Part shown: positions 1 through 11,400 of the stretch, piece by piece
Layout of the letters: the number at the start of each line of letters is the position of its first letter
How positions within the stretch are numbered: the first letter of the stretch is position 1
NCBI GenBank assembly: GCA_963580455.1
Contig: OY756958.1
Location: 27,168,501 to 27,232,500 of the forward strand
Reading direction: 5' to 3'
DNA length: 64,000 nt
Origin: Euonymus europaeus
Lineage: Eukaryota > Streptophyta > Magnoliopsida > Celastrales > Celastraceae
Program-made: the position numbers and the translations under genes
Notes under the pieces: generated by a model
Seen by the model: the letters and a program-made list of their open reading frames with translations, nothing else
What the model was told of the DNA's origin: nothing
Database searches by the model: none

Positions 1-505
1 TGCATGCTTTCAAAGCAAAACCCAACATGTGTTGTTCATCTAATACTAGTCTGATATGCAAACAAGTTTGATGTCAAATGAGATTATTGTCATTCAAGCT
101 TAATCTCTCTGTGTATAAATTATATGTATTAAATAAAGATGAGATTACTTAGAGAGAGGGTTATGCAGAGGTTTGATGTGCAGATATGGTAGGATTCTTT
201 TTAGTACACATAAAAATAGAGCCAGACATGATGTAAGCGTTATTCATACTAAAATGCAAAAAGGTGTATCAAGAAATGTGTTTTTTAACACTTTTAATAG
301 TAGTACTTTTTGTACTGTCTAGCATGCCACACTTCACACTTGTATATGAAGTATAAGCTACCACAAAAAGAAGAGAGAACATGTATAGAGCAACAGAGAG
401 AGTATTATGTGAATTGGAAGCAAAAACGCTGCTGTCTCATACATCTTGAGAGTGAAGAAAAATGAATCGAAAAAGACAAGTTTGAGTCAAAGACAAGAAG
501 ACCAA

Positions 506-545
<40 letters not shown>

Positions 546-881
546 TTCTCACTCTAGAGGAGGTCCCCCTCCAATCTGTTTTCCACTCCAACCATCAACC
601 AACAAACACAATTAACAATTCCTCTCTCTCTCTAGATCTCTCTCTATGTTCATATTGGAAGCAAAACCCACAATCATCACTATCATCATCACCATTACCA
701 CCCCTTGAAGCCTTCTCTTCTTCTCTCTCTTTCATTCTCATCAATAGATAAACAAACAAGTGTCATATTACCTTATATATCTTTCTTTTATCCAAAAAAA
801 AAAGTCTCTTTCTTTCTCTAATTCTCTCTGAAACCAGATAAAAACAAGGAAAGAAAGACAAAGATAGGAGAGGATCAAATA
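1..881 (+). promoter_or_regulatory. Upstream region and 5' leader of the MYB gene
   Basis: AT-rich DNA followed by a strongly pyrimidine-rich stretch (about 500-830) with a CT microsatellite at about 510-538 and more CT tracts near 620-650 and 800-830. The long open frame across 446-751 has no ATG at its start and is low-complexity Ser/Leu/Pro sequence, so I read it as untranslated. A TATA-like string lies near 771-778, about 100 bases before the start codon. The transcription start cannot be fixed from sequence alone. Confidence 0.5.
510..538. repeat. (CT)n microsatellite
   Basis: Uninterrupted CT dinucleotide run in the leader or promoter of the MYB gene. CT-rich tracts are common close to plant transcription starts. 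The run accounts for the Ser/Leu-rich open frame that crosses it. Confidence 0.9.
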
Positions 882-2096
882 ATGGGGAAAGACAAAATGA
901 TCACTAACAAGGCCAAGCTGAGGAAGGGATTATGGTCACCAGAGGAAGATGAGAAGCTCATCAACTACATGTTAACTAATGGACAAGGCTGTTGGAGTGA
1001 CATTGCTAGGAATTCTGGTTTGCTGAGGTGTGGGAAGAGTTGTCGTCTTCGCTGGATCAATTACTTGAGACCTGACCTCAAGCGCGGCGCGTTTTCCGCT
1101 CAGGAGGAAGAGCTCATTGTCCATTTGCATTCCATTCTTGGCAACAGGTGCACGCCCAATTATGCATATATAATTCATATGCGAACTTGATTAATTATCT
1201 CTAGCTATGTGTGACAGTACTGACATTATTATAAACACATATATTTGTCTACAAATAAGCAATATATCATTCTCTTATTCTGTTTCATCTTAGGTCCTAC
1301 AATTTCTGTTTAATGAGTAGCCTAACTATGTAAATTTAAGGTCGTGATGGATTATATATTTTGATTTCTTATAATACAAGCAATCAATCAATCCAGGTGG
1401 TCTCAAATTGCGGCACGTTTACCGGGAAGAACAGACAATGAAGTAAAGAATTTCTGGAATTCCACACTGAAGAAGAGACTGAAACTGAACAATAATATCA
1501 CTTCAGCTCCTCCCACATCTTCATCACCAAATCATGACAGTGATTCATCATCAGATCAGCATATTAGAGATCGTCGTGTCATGGCAGGAGGATTCATGAT
1601 CCCTATCACCATGTCAATGGATTCAGCATCAACGTCCATGCAATCCATCGTTACCCGCAACCAGTTCGACCCTTCCTTGGTCCTCGATAACCGCTCTGTC
1701 ATGACCGAGTTAACAGGTTTCTTCAATGTGCCTACAAGCTTAGCACAAGTAGGTATGGGAGATGGGTTATTCTATGGTGGTGATTATGGGGTGGTTTTGG
1801 AGCCTGTTAATAAATTAGGGTTAGAGAGTGACCTCTCTCTTTCTCCGCTAGAGAACATTAGGAGCAACATTACCAATGAAGAGAACAATGATAATGTTGT
1901 TATTGGCCTGAAAGGCCATAGCAACAATAACAACATGAGTGATAATAATATTTGCTTCAATAACACGGGTGATCATAATCAAGGGTTTAAAGTGTTTGGA
2001 TTAGACGAAAATCAATGGGAAAATGGAGAAAACTTAAGAATGGGAGAATGGGATTTGGAGGTTTTGATGGAAAACATAGTACACTCCTTTCCTTGA
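882..2096 (+). CDS. MYB83: R2R3-MYB transcription factor, MYB83/MYB46 type
   Basis: Two coding exons, 882-1147 and 1397-2096, joined in frame across a GT..AG intron and giving 321 residues. The N-terminal 120 or so residues hold the two MYB repeats: R2 with [23 protein letters not shown] and [15 protein letters not shown], and R3 with [31 protein letters not shown] and [15 protein letters not shown]. The intron splits the Arg codon just before the first Trp of the second half of R3. The rest is Asn/Ser-rich and ends with an acidic WDLEVLMEN segment typical of activators. The repeat sequence and the ending match the MYB46/MYB83 clade, nuclear master activators of secondary-wall cellulose, xylan and lignin genes. 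The first ATG lies 12 codons before the R2 core. Clade assignment is from memory of the family; MYB83 fits slightly better than MYB46. Confidence 0.9.
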
Positions 2097-2982
2097 TTTC
2101 CAAGTTTAATAATTTGATCATTCATACACCCACTCTTTCACCTCTCTCCGTGTCTTAGAAAATAAATTTTGATGAACTTTTCCCATCTTTTTGGTCATGG
2201 CATTTTTCTCCTTCCATGTTGTTGTAGAGGGTGGGGGATCGGGGTGGGAGGAGATTTATATATTTTTATGTGATTTGAGTTTCATTTGTGCCTAATTTTG
2301 GGGAGTACAAGGGGTTGGTGAAATAATTCATTGTTGATGTGAATAGTGTAGAATTCTAGCTACATCTATAGAAGAAGTTATCACTTTGTTTGTGTCAATG
2401 TATACGCTAGTTTATACTTTGTCATTCATACTCAGTTTTTACGTTTTACGATAGCTTATACTCTATGAGACATGCTTTCTTCTAAACATATTCGTAAAGA
2501 TTAATTAGTTGTTGAATATATGTGATAGTTTCAAGTACAAAAGACGAAACAAAATAATGTGGAGGTGGAAGAAGTTATTCGTGTAGAGATGGGATTGATG
2601 TAATACACATGGATCATGTAACCAAATATATATTCCAATAAAAAATGCATGGATTTCTCTCTTTGATATTCTTCATTTTGATTATTTGACTTAAATTGCT
2701 TGGTAGAATTGTCGTCATTTTCAATCCGGAGCAGCGTGTCCATCAAATAGTTGGGCCGAATTTCTGAGTATAAAAAAAAGATATTAAGCAATTGACTCAA
2801 AATCTATTATATTCTAACATTATATGAACACTATAATATTTTAATAACATATTTTAAATCATTATTTGAGTTTGGAATTTAATGATAATTTACGATTTTG
2901 TTTAAACCTTATTTTATGGACCCAAAAAAATATGTAATTATGTGAATTAAGGTTTAGTGATAATTTATATATAAGAACGTGG
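2097..2982. other. Intergenic region, MYB 3' flank
   Basis: The first few hundred bases are probably the 3' untranslated part of the MYB transcript. The rest is AT-rich DNA with short open frames on the minus strand that show no family signature. No RNA gene or repeat was recognised. Confidence 0.5.
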
Positions 2983-4368
2983 ATGCCATTTCTCGCGAAC
3001 TCATTTCTTTTCTCGCCGCTCTGTCTCGGTCCGGCCGCACAATCGTGTCAAACTAAACGTACAAGCATCAGCCGCCTCCGGCGCCGAATGCTCCAAAGAA
3101 CCTACGTCTGGTAATTGCATCTTCTCTGAATACATGTTATCCTTTTCGTTTTTGTTTTGCTGGCTCTTTTGGTTGGGTTACGCTGAACCTAGACTTGAAG
3201 CTTGTAACGTGTTCTTGCAATCAATTTGTTTGCTTCTTCGACTCTCTTTTTTTTTTCTCATTGAATATTATTCATGTTATCCTCGAATGAGAGAATGCAA
3301 GTATGTAAAACCCCAGAGAATTCTCGTTGTATAATAGATGCTGTTCTTGTTTTAATCATTCATGAGCTTTAGAAATTCAAAATTCAAAACTAATGGCCTC
3401 CCTTCATGAGAAATTATGCTCGAACTAAGGCTAATGGTACCAAATTTCTGCATAGCCTCTTTCAATTGATCATTTTTACCCAATATTGAAAGAATAAAGG
3501 GGCTAGTTTTTCTTTTCGTAATGTCTCTCTGTATGTACTTTTTCGAGATTGAGAATTCAAAACCCACCTCATGCAATAACACAACTGCTTAGAAAAATGC
3601 ATAAAAGGATCTCGAAGGTAGTAAGTAAAACTGAAGAGCATAGCCAATGCCCATATTTGTGGAGGATGATATCAACATTCTATTTAAGGTGTATGAGCAT
3701 TTTATGAACATAGTTAATGCATTCTCTAATGCAAATGCTTGTGCTCATGTATTTTTTTATACTCTCGATAGTTGACTTGCTGTCATAAACTTGTTGTCTT
3801 AGGCAATAAATAAATAAATAGATAATTATATATATATTCATATTACCGATCACGTCACGGCTTGAAGCAGTTATCATTTCTCTGATTATATGTAGTGCTT
3901 GATTTTGATTCTGATTCTGGTTTTGTATTTGTATATATATGGTTTTGCTTAGTTGCTTTCTTTTAGTACTCTAAGTTGCATATTTGTTTCTGGTGAAACC
4001 TCAAATACATTCTTTCATTTTTAAGTTATCCTTTTGAGTTATATCCAGCTGTCAAAATGTAGTGCTCTTCACTAAGAATTATAAATGGAAAAAAGAGACG
4101 TTTATTGACTTTCAAATTGACTGATATTGTTCTGCTGGATATGCATCTTTCACTCATTTTCTTTTTGGGATGCTATTTATGTTAAATCATAAACAGGATG
4201 TTCTTGAATTCGAAATGTCCCGATGAAGATACATTTAGTAATCTGAAACTTTTGGCATGGAATACATGTGTCAAAAGCAATGGGGCTCCCTCTGACTTTC
4301 AAGTGCAGAGGTTGAGGAACCTTGAGGTTGATACTAGGCCTTCTGAGGGATCTTCTCTATCAGTTTAG
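2983..4368 (+). CDS. Possible two-exon small protein, unrecognised
   Basis: Candidate exons 2983-3110 and 4197-4368 join in frame through a TG/gtaatt donor and an aaacag acceptor to give 99 residues. The first exon stands out for high GC in very AT-rich surroundings, as translated first exons often do. The second exon reads MFLNSKCPDEDTFSNL and ends RPSEGSSLSV. I recognise no family. Doubts: the first exon is also open in another frame (ending AASGAECSKEPTSG, which looks like a plastid transit region) that cannot be joined to the second exon. It may therefore be a decayed gene fragment rather than an active gene. Further possible spliced exons end near 4620 and 5235 but carry no long frame. 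Confidence 0.25.
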
Positions 4369-5339
4369 CATATCCACCTGAAAATTTTCTTCCTAGCTTG
4401 TACTTTCATTCTACGATACATGGTACCATGCGTGCCAATTAGTCAATTTCTTTGAAGATTGATCAAATAAGGAGTAGTATTTTATCATGAATACATTTCA
4501 AAAAATATTAGTTGGATAAAAAAAATTTTAAAAAAAAACTGTGATTGAGGTTGAGATTTTCTCTTTTGTTGTTTGTTGTTTTTGCAGCATTTCGTGGATA
4601 CTTACTTGGGTTACTGATTTAGTAGCCTAAGAATTGATCTTTTGAGGGACTGGGAAATTTTACCTACTCAGTTTCTCATTTCAAAATGTACAAGAAATAG
4701 AATGCCAAATTCATAAGAAAAGTTACCGCCAACTTTACTAAGGAGTTAACTACGGCTTACTTAGATGATTATCTTGAAAGTAATATTTGGTTCTGTTTGT
4801 TCGACTAGAGAAAGTGACTCTGGAGAGGCATGTTAGGGAAGTGCCACAGATACGATTATTCAATTATTTTGCTGAAAATCTTATGTTTTTTCATTCTCTC
4901 AATCTTTGTTAAGATGATATATAATTCACATATAAGCATCATTCTTATGCAACTTCTATGGATGATCCTCATCGCTATGCCGCTTAACTTTCTACAGTTT
5001 CTAGCCTATTAGCTATATATATGAATTCACATGTGCATCTTTTCAACCAGCAAGTACATATCTTTTGAAAGGTCGAGACTTACATATAACCTTTTTATAT
5101 TTAGAAAGGTTAACTTGCTATAATGAACACATCGTGTTGCTTTGCAGAGTTTTTGATGCATACTCTCCTCTTACACCTTCACCAGGCACTATGATGTTCT
5201 CATTCTGGCTGCATATATGGAATAGTTAATGAAGGTTAGTGTTTTCATTCCTTGAAAAATATATATGTGGCCATTCTATGCATATCATGTTTAGTATCAA
5301 AACATTTTCGTGATGAATTTACATTTATCAGAGTCTATA
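4369..5339. other. Intergenic, no gene recognised
   Basis: AT-rich DNA. Acceptor-like sites (ttgcag near 4587 and 5148) precede short open stretches that could be spliced 3' untranslated exons of the doubtful small gene to the left. Nothing here can be assigned to a protein family. Confidence 0.4.
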
Positions 5340-6290
5340 CAAGCCAATCTAAGGGATCTCAAGTTCCCGGTGAGAATTTTGCCCACCGAAGGAGTTATTT
5401 CTTAACTCTAACAATGTGAGTTTAGAAGCATTTGAGATAGAGCTTGGGTTTGATCCACTAAGTTCATTGACCCATAAACATACTCTTCCAAGATTTGGAA
5501 GAGTATTTATTATTTTATTGCCTATGCTTGGTGGAAGTGGAATGTTTTCAGTGAGGTGGTTCCCTCTCAATGAGAGGATTTTTACTTTTTTAGTGTTGAA
5601 ATGTTGAAAATACTAGATGGAATGATGCCGGTGAGGTGGTTTTTACTCAGATCTAGTAGCTCCAGGTTTTATTGGTTCTCAATTTCGTTGAATCAATATA
5701 TAATCCTCTGTATATAGTCCATGCATGATGGATGCATCAAAGCTGTTAAAAAATACAGAACTTGATGAACATACGAGGCTACCCTTCAAGTAATTATGAC
5801 CGAGCCATAAATCCTCAGGCAGAGTACCGTTTCTAATGCTTTCGGATATCCCTGTGCTTGTTTCCACCGAGATAAAGCCTTGTTAGTTCAGGAAGATGTT
5901 GTCATATATTCTCCGGAAGACTCCCAAATAAGTCGTAGTCATACAGATTGATATTTTTTTTTAGAAAAGACAAGTTGAAGATGAAAGACGGAACTGGACC
6001 AGTGACTCCTAAATTCCTCACGGAAAGTATTTCCAATTCAAAAAGATTGGCCATCTCTTTCCATGGTAAGCAAATATCTTTTACGATTATTTCTCTTTTA
6101 ATTTGTGTTGACTGAGATTTAAATCCTTGAGCATGGTCAGATTCCCAGTAGTCGTCATAATGGTTCTGCCAAATTGTTGTTTGCAGATGACAAATTCTGA
6201 AGCTCACTACTCTACATCTACATGCCCCTGAACTCGTCGGAATTTGGCCGCTTAACTCAATTGAAGTGGTCGTCTGGTGGCTGACGCAGT
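5340..6290 (-). pseudogene. LRR receptor-like kinase relic (extracellular LRR part only)
   Basis: Read on the minus strand, successive short frames carry leucine-rich repeat pieces interrupted by stops and frameshifts: SGQIPTSSG near 6250, then WKEMANLFELEILSVRN with GPVPSFIFNLSFL and FGSLPENI (6207-5902), then NGTLPEDLWLGHN (5867-5679), then TLPNLGRVCLWVNELSGSNP and LTLLELRNNSFGG (5570-5349). The order and spacing match the ectodomain of a plant LRR receptor kinase of the large clade with a leading cysteine-rich LRR N-cap. No transmembrane or kinase part follows to the left. It is a decayed, truncated copy and not a working gene. Confidence 0.7.
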
Positions 6291-7498
6291 GTAGAAGTAA
6301 GATCGATTGGTTAGTTTAAGACTAAAGCCAACATAAAATAAATTGAGGAAAACTATTATATGCCAAGCATATATGATGAGGCAAGATCACCTGAACAGAT
6401 GAAAGGATAACGGTGGCTAATGAAGCTCATGAATCATGATGCATGTTTCTTTTAAGAGCTTAATTATCGGCTTGGTCGGAGGTTGATCTGCACTACTCTC
6501 CACACTGAATTCATTGTATTTGTTCCGAGACGATTTGTATGGGCCAAAGCCAACGTAAACTAGCTACCGTTTATTGCGTTATTAAGTAATTATTTTTTTC
6601 TTAATAAAAATGTCTGTTATCATTATTTTATGGTAGTATTTAAGTTCTTGCCCCATAGCTAAATTTAAAATTTTGGTCCTGCTTCATGCATGCGTTGAGA
6701 GAGGGTTTGCGTCTCTTTCTAAACTCTCGAAGATGAGAGGTTCGAAGTGACTTATCATTGTATTAAATATAATTTCATCATAAGCAAAAAATATATGCGT
6801 AAATTTTTTAATTAATTTCTTCCAACATATTTGTATGTTAAATAGGGGTTCATTCTCATAAATCCTTCACAACTCAACACCTCTCAAGTCAATCTCTTTC
6901 AATCTAATTTATCTCAACCCTCATGTAAAGTATAGTCTAAGCCTATGTTTGACATGAGGATTGAGAGAGATTTATAAAAATGAACTCTTAGTATTGGGAG
7001 ACAGAGAGAAATTGTAAAAAGGGATATTAAGAGAGGTTCGTGAATCTCTTTGAACACCTTAAAGTGTTTACATCAAGTACAGATTCAGAAAAATTCGCTT
7101 ATCGGCGAACAGTTCAACACCTCCTTCTTAAACAGAGCATAAGAAATTATGGGTTTTCACCTTTATCGCGTCTATACACAAAAATTCGTTTTGTTCTTAA
7201 AATAACTTCAAAAATCCTCACATTTTTATTTTTATGACATGGATTCCTAAACAAATGCGATTTTTTTTCAAGTGAAATTCAATCAATTTTATAAATGATG
7301 ATGATTGGTCTGTGTCCATTCCGGATGTCTAGTTCGTAAACAACTCACCTACTCTAAAAACTCTGTCGGTGGACTTCTCCAGTGCAGAGCTAAGTTGAGT
7401 CGTCGCTTTCGTCTACTCTCAGGCACAGCTATTTTCCTACACCGAAAAGGCTGATTGGGTTATTAAAATGATTTTATAATTAATTCATTTTATATTAT
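6291..7498. other. Intergenic region and CESA3 upstream DNA
   Basis: AT-rich sequence with no coding signal. A hairpin-like inverted repeat lies at about 6847-6992 (listed separately). The last few hundred bases before 7499 must contain the CESA3 promoter. The string tttatattatag just before the GA tract at 7499 is TATA-like, but I cannot confirm its use. Confidence 0.4.
6847..6992. repeat. Imperfect inverted repeat (foldback)
   Basis: The left arm starts GGTTCATTCTCATAAATCC and later reads CTCAACCCTCATGTAAAGT. The reverse complement of 6935-6992 reads GAGTTCATTTTTATAAATC followed by CTCAATCCTCATGTCAAACA. The arms are unequal because the left one holds about 30 extra bases. It could be a decayed foldback MITE. 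No target-site duplication was established. Confidence 0.4.
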
Positions 7499-8481
7499 AG
7501 AGAGAGAGAGAGAGAGAGAGTGAGCGACAGAAGACAAAGACGAGGACTGAGGAGAGAGAGACAGAGCCGTTGGCTTGTATTGCTCGTCTCCTCTACAGGA
7601 GCTCAATCTGGTTACTCTCTTCGTCATCAATTCGCATTGATCTTTGATTTAATTATGTGAGTCAATCTTCATTTTAGAATTTTTTTTGGTTCTATTCTTG
7701 TATTTTTGTGAGATCTGATGGAAATTCGATGGTAATATGTTTCATTTCCATCAATTCTAGCAGTTTCGCTTGAAAATACGAAAGAGTAGGGGTTTTCGTA
7801 CCTCGATTTCGCGTTTTAGAGTTTAGATCTTGCCTCACTTCCACTGTCTGTAGTTGTGATTGGTAATCGAAAATGGTGAGAGAAAGTTACGAATTTGTGT
7901 TTGATGAATTTGATTTGAGGTTCTCGAATGTGTTGTTCTTCGCTCCACTAAACTGATTTTCTAGCTACTCTGTGTTGATTCGGTGTCAAAATCAGTACTT
8001 TAGCTGCAAGACAAGACAAGACCGGATTTCGGACTCTCTGTCACTGCTGTTCAAAATATTTGAAGATTGAATTTTGGGATTTCACATGTGTTCGATTATG
8101 TAGTTGCTTGGTTTAATTTCTATGATTCTCTAATTGATTGTTTAAATGAGTTTAGCAGAAGTGTTTTTATGATTTGGTGATAGATTTAGTAAAATGAATT
8201 TTGATCCCTTTTTATTTCCAAGGATTAGAGGATTAATTTGGAAAGTTCACGTCTTTGTGGTCATTTCTCTATTAGAAATTTCGAGATTATAATGCTTGTT
8301 TGAGGGCTTAATTTATAATTTGCACATGCTTTGCAGATATGGGCCCATAAAGTATTAAGTGGAAGAATAAGGAAAGTTAATTATTCAACGTTTGACACAG
8401 TGACGCATGCATCAATCTTGGCGAGACTGAGCATTCATTTCAATCCATTGCCATCATCTGTGCATAGGCAAGCAGTTGACA
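7499..8481 (+). promoter_or_regulatory. CESA3 5' leader with (GA)n tract, leader intron and two short uORFs
   Basis: A GA microsatellite (7499-7520) opens the likely transcribed leader. A leader intron runs from a gtgagt donor at 7657 to a tttgcag acceptor ending at 8336. Leader introns are common in plant CESA genes and often raise expression. The second leader exon (8337-8481) contains two upstream ORFs before the main ATG: a three-codon one at 8339-8350 and a seven-codon one at 8407-8430. Exact transcript ends are unknown. Confidence 0.65.
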
Positions 8482-11400
8482 ATGGAGTCAGAAGGAGAAA
8501 CTGTGGTAAGTGTGTAAGATTACACCCTTTAGTTTACAACTTGCCGTCTGGTTAATTAGAAAGCTGAAGAAAGATGACAAGCTAATATGTATTCATTCTT
8601 GACTTCTTCTTTTTCTTTTCTTTTTGTTTCATCAGTTGCTACGCTTCAATAATGAAAATTTCTTAGCTGCATTATTAAATATTGCATGTTTTATTGCTGG
8701 AATTCTCAGGCAAAGCCCATGAGGAACCTAGGTGGTCAGATCTGCCAGATCTGTGGAGATAATGTTGGCAAAACTGTGGATGGTGATCCGTTTGTTGCTT
8801 GTGATGTTTGTGCATTTCCTGTTTGTCGCCCATGCTATGAGTATGAAAGGAAGGATGGGAATCAGTCTTGTCCACAATGCAAGACCAGATATAAGAGGCG
8901 CAAAGGTTTGTTGAACACTGTTGTTTCACCGGAACTTGATGTTGGAAAACAAAGGACATATATAGTTTTTAAATTTATGCTGCATTTCATCTAGTGCATT
9001 TGAGTTTATTAAGTTTACATGTAGTTTGTGACTTTTCTTGAAGTTCAACATATCGATGACATGAATTGCATGATGAAGGATTCTTAAGTGCATAGAATGA
9101 ACTCTCTTTTTTCCCTCTTACTGTTGGTGCTTGTCATTTCCCTCCAAATGCCTTATTATCGATGGGAAACCAACTTCCTCTGATGAGTTTTTTCTTATTT
9201 TGAAAGGTTAAAAAGAGTTGGCACCATGGCGGTACCAAAATGTACACCAAGTTTGTAGCGAGTCAAACACACACTCTCATATATTTCAATCACCCTCCAG
9301 AACCTCTCTAGACCAGAAAAAACATAAGTAAAAAGCCACAGTTTCTTCAAATTAAAAAAACAGTTCCTATACCTCTAAAGGCTCTATTATTCCTTTCCAG
9401 CCGCATAGTCCAACAACCAGTGACAGCTGGTCCCACATCTAAAGGATATCAATCGTAATGATCCTAATCCAACCTATCAACCCCCTACAGGAAAAATGAT
9501 TTTTGATGGTGCTAAGGTTTTCCAAACAGCTCTCAAGCAATAGTGAGTTTCACCATTCTGCTCGTACTACTGCTTCCCCTTCAAGCCCCTTTAAGTAGCT
9601 CCTCCCTGTTAATCCTCCCTTGGCTTCTCCCTCTCAGCACTAGTAATCCTCCCTCCCCCTACTACCTATGCCTCACTCCATACCATGAACTAATAATGCA
9701 GCGAAGATATGAAAACCCATTCGTAGGCTTGTCTATTCAATTGTATATCCCAAAGTTTTCCCTTATGGTAGTTGATTAACCTCTTTCTTCTTTTCAATTT
9801 GTTTGACTAATCCCTTAACTCTTCTAACTCTTATGTTTATTTGTTACAGGTAGCCCGGGCATTCTTGGTGACAGGGAAGAGGATGGTGATGCTGATGATG
9901 GTTCAAGTGATTTCAATTATTCCTCAGAAAATCAGAGCCAGAAGCAGAAGATTGCTGAGCATATGTTGAGCTGGCATATGACGTATGGACGAAGGGAGGA
10001 TGTTAGAGCTCCAAACTATGATAAGGAGGTTTCTCATAATGATATTCCTCTGCTCACCAATGGCCAGGAGGTAGATCAATCAGATTCATGCTTGTTGTTA
10101 TTCATTTTGGCATGAGATTTGAATTGGAAATAATTTTATGGTCTAATCATTAGGTTTCTGGAGAATTATCTGCTGCATCTCCTGAACGCCTTTCTATGGC
10201 TTCTCCTGGCGGTGGAGATGGAAAGCGTGTACATTCTCTTTCCTACTCAGCTGATGTTAATCAATCACGTATGTTTGTTTTGTACCTCAAAATATTTTCC
10301 ACTATTTATGTGCTTGGGTGCGGTATTGATTCTGTGTTCTTTATGATGTTCCTTTGCACAGCTAATATCAAAGTTGTGGATCCGGTAAGAGAGTTTGGTT
10401 CTTCAGGACTCGGTAATGTGGCCTGGAAAGAGAGAGTTGATGGCTGGAAGATGAAGCAGGAGAAGAATGTTGTCCCAATGAGCACTGTCCATGCTGCTTC
10501 TGAGAGGGGTGGTGGCGATATTGATGCAAGCACCGATGTGCTTGTGGATGACTCCTTGTTGTGAGTTTCTAAAATTTCCTTTTTATACATTTTTGTTACT
10601 GTTTTCATCTTGTTTGCTTCTGTTATTTATAACTCTTGCTTAGCAAATTGACAATCCAATGCCTATCCATTTGGGAATCCGCTTTTAGACTTCCTCAAAA
10701 GTCAAAACTCTGCTAAGAGCATCTCCAATGGTGTTTCTATCCTTATCCCTACTCTGATACGTTAAAGTAATATAGGGACTTGTTTTTGACTTTGTTCACC
10801 GAATGGGTTCTCTTATTAATTATATATATGATTGAAGTGTTATTTTTAAAATTGTAAAAGTAGGAAAGAGAGAGTATCAAATGGTACAAAATTTGGAGAA
10901 AATGTTGAAAATACAAAAGTATGATTGTTAAATATGACAGAAAAGTAAGTGAGAGTGTAAAACAATATAGTGGGAATGACTTTCATTTCCTACTTCTAAG
11001 GACTATAAATGAATGTGGGGAATGAGATAGGGATTTGGAACGAGTATAGGGAATCTATTGGGTGGCTTTGTTCCTTTCATTGAGGGATAGTGAACGGCAT
11101 AGGGACACCATTAGAGATGCTCTAATAAGGTATGAGATTTGAGATTTGTGATTGGCAGTGTTGTGAGTATATTTATTCTCTCAAGTAAGAATTTCCTTTT
11201 ATTTTTTGTGTTCCTTCTCATTAAACATTTTGAGTTTCAGCCAGGTGAGGAACTGATTCTCAACCCTTTCCTCCTCTCTTTCTCAGGAATGATGAAGCTC
11301 GGCAGCCTCTCTCAAGGAAGGTTTCAATTCCATCATCCAGGATAAATCCTTATAGGATGGTCATTGTTCTGCGGCTGGTTGTTCTCTCCATTTTCTTGCA

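Noticed and set aside
446..751. 101-codon open frame before the MYB gene
   Set aside because: It has no ATG at its start and is mostly translation of CT repeats; it lies in the leader or promoter.
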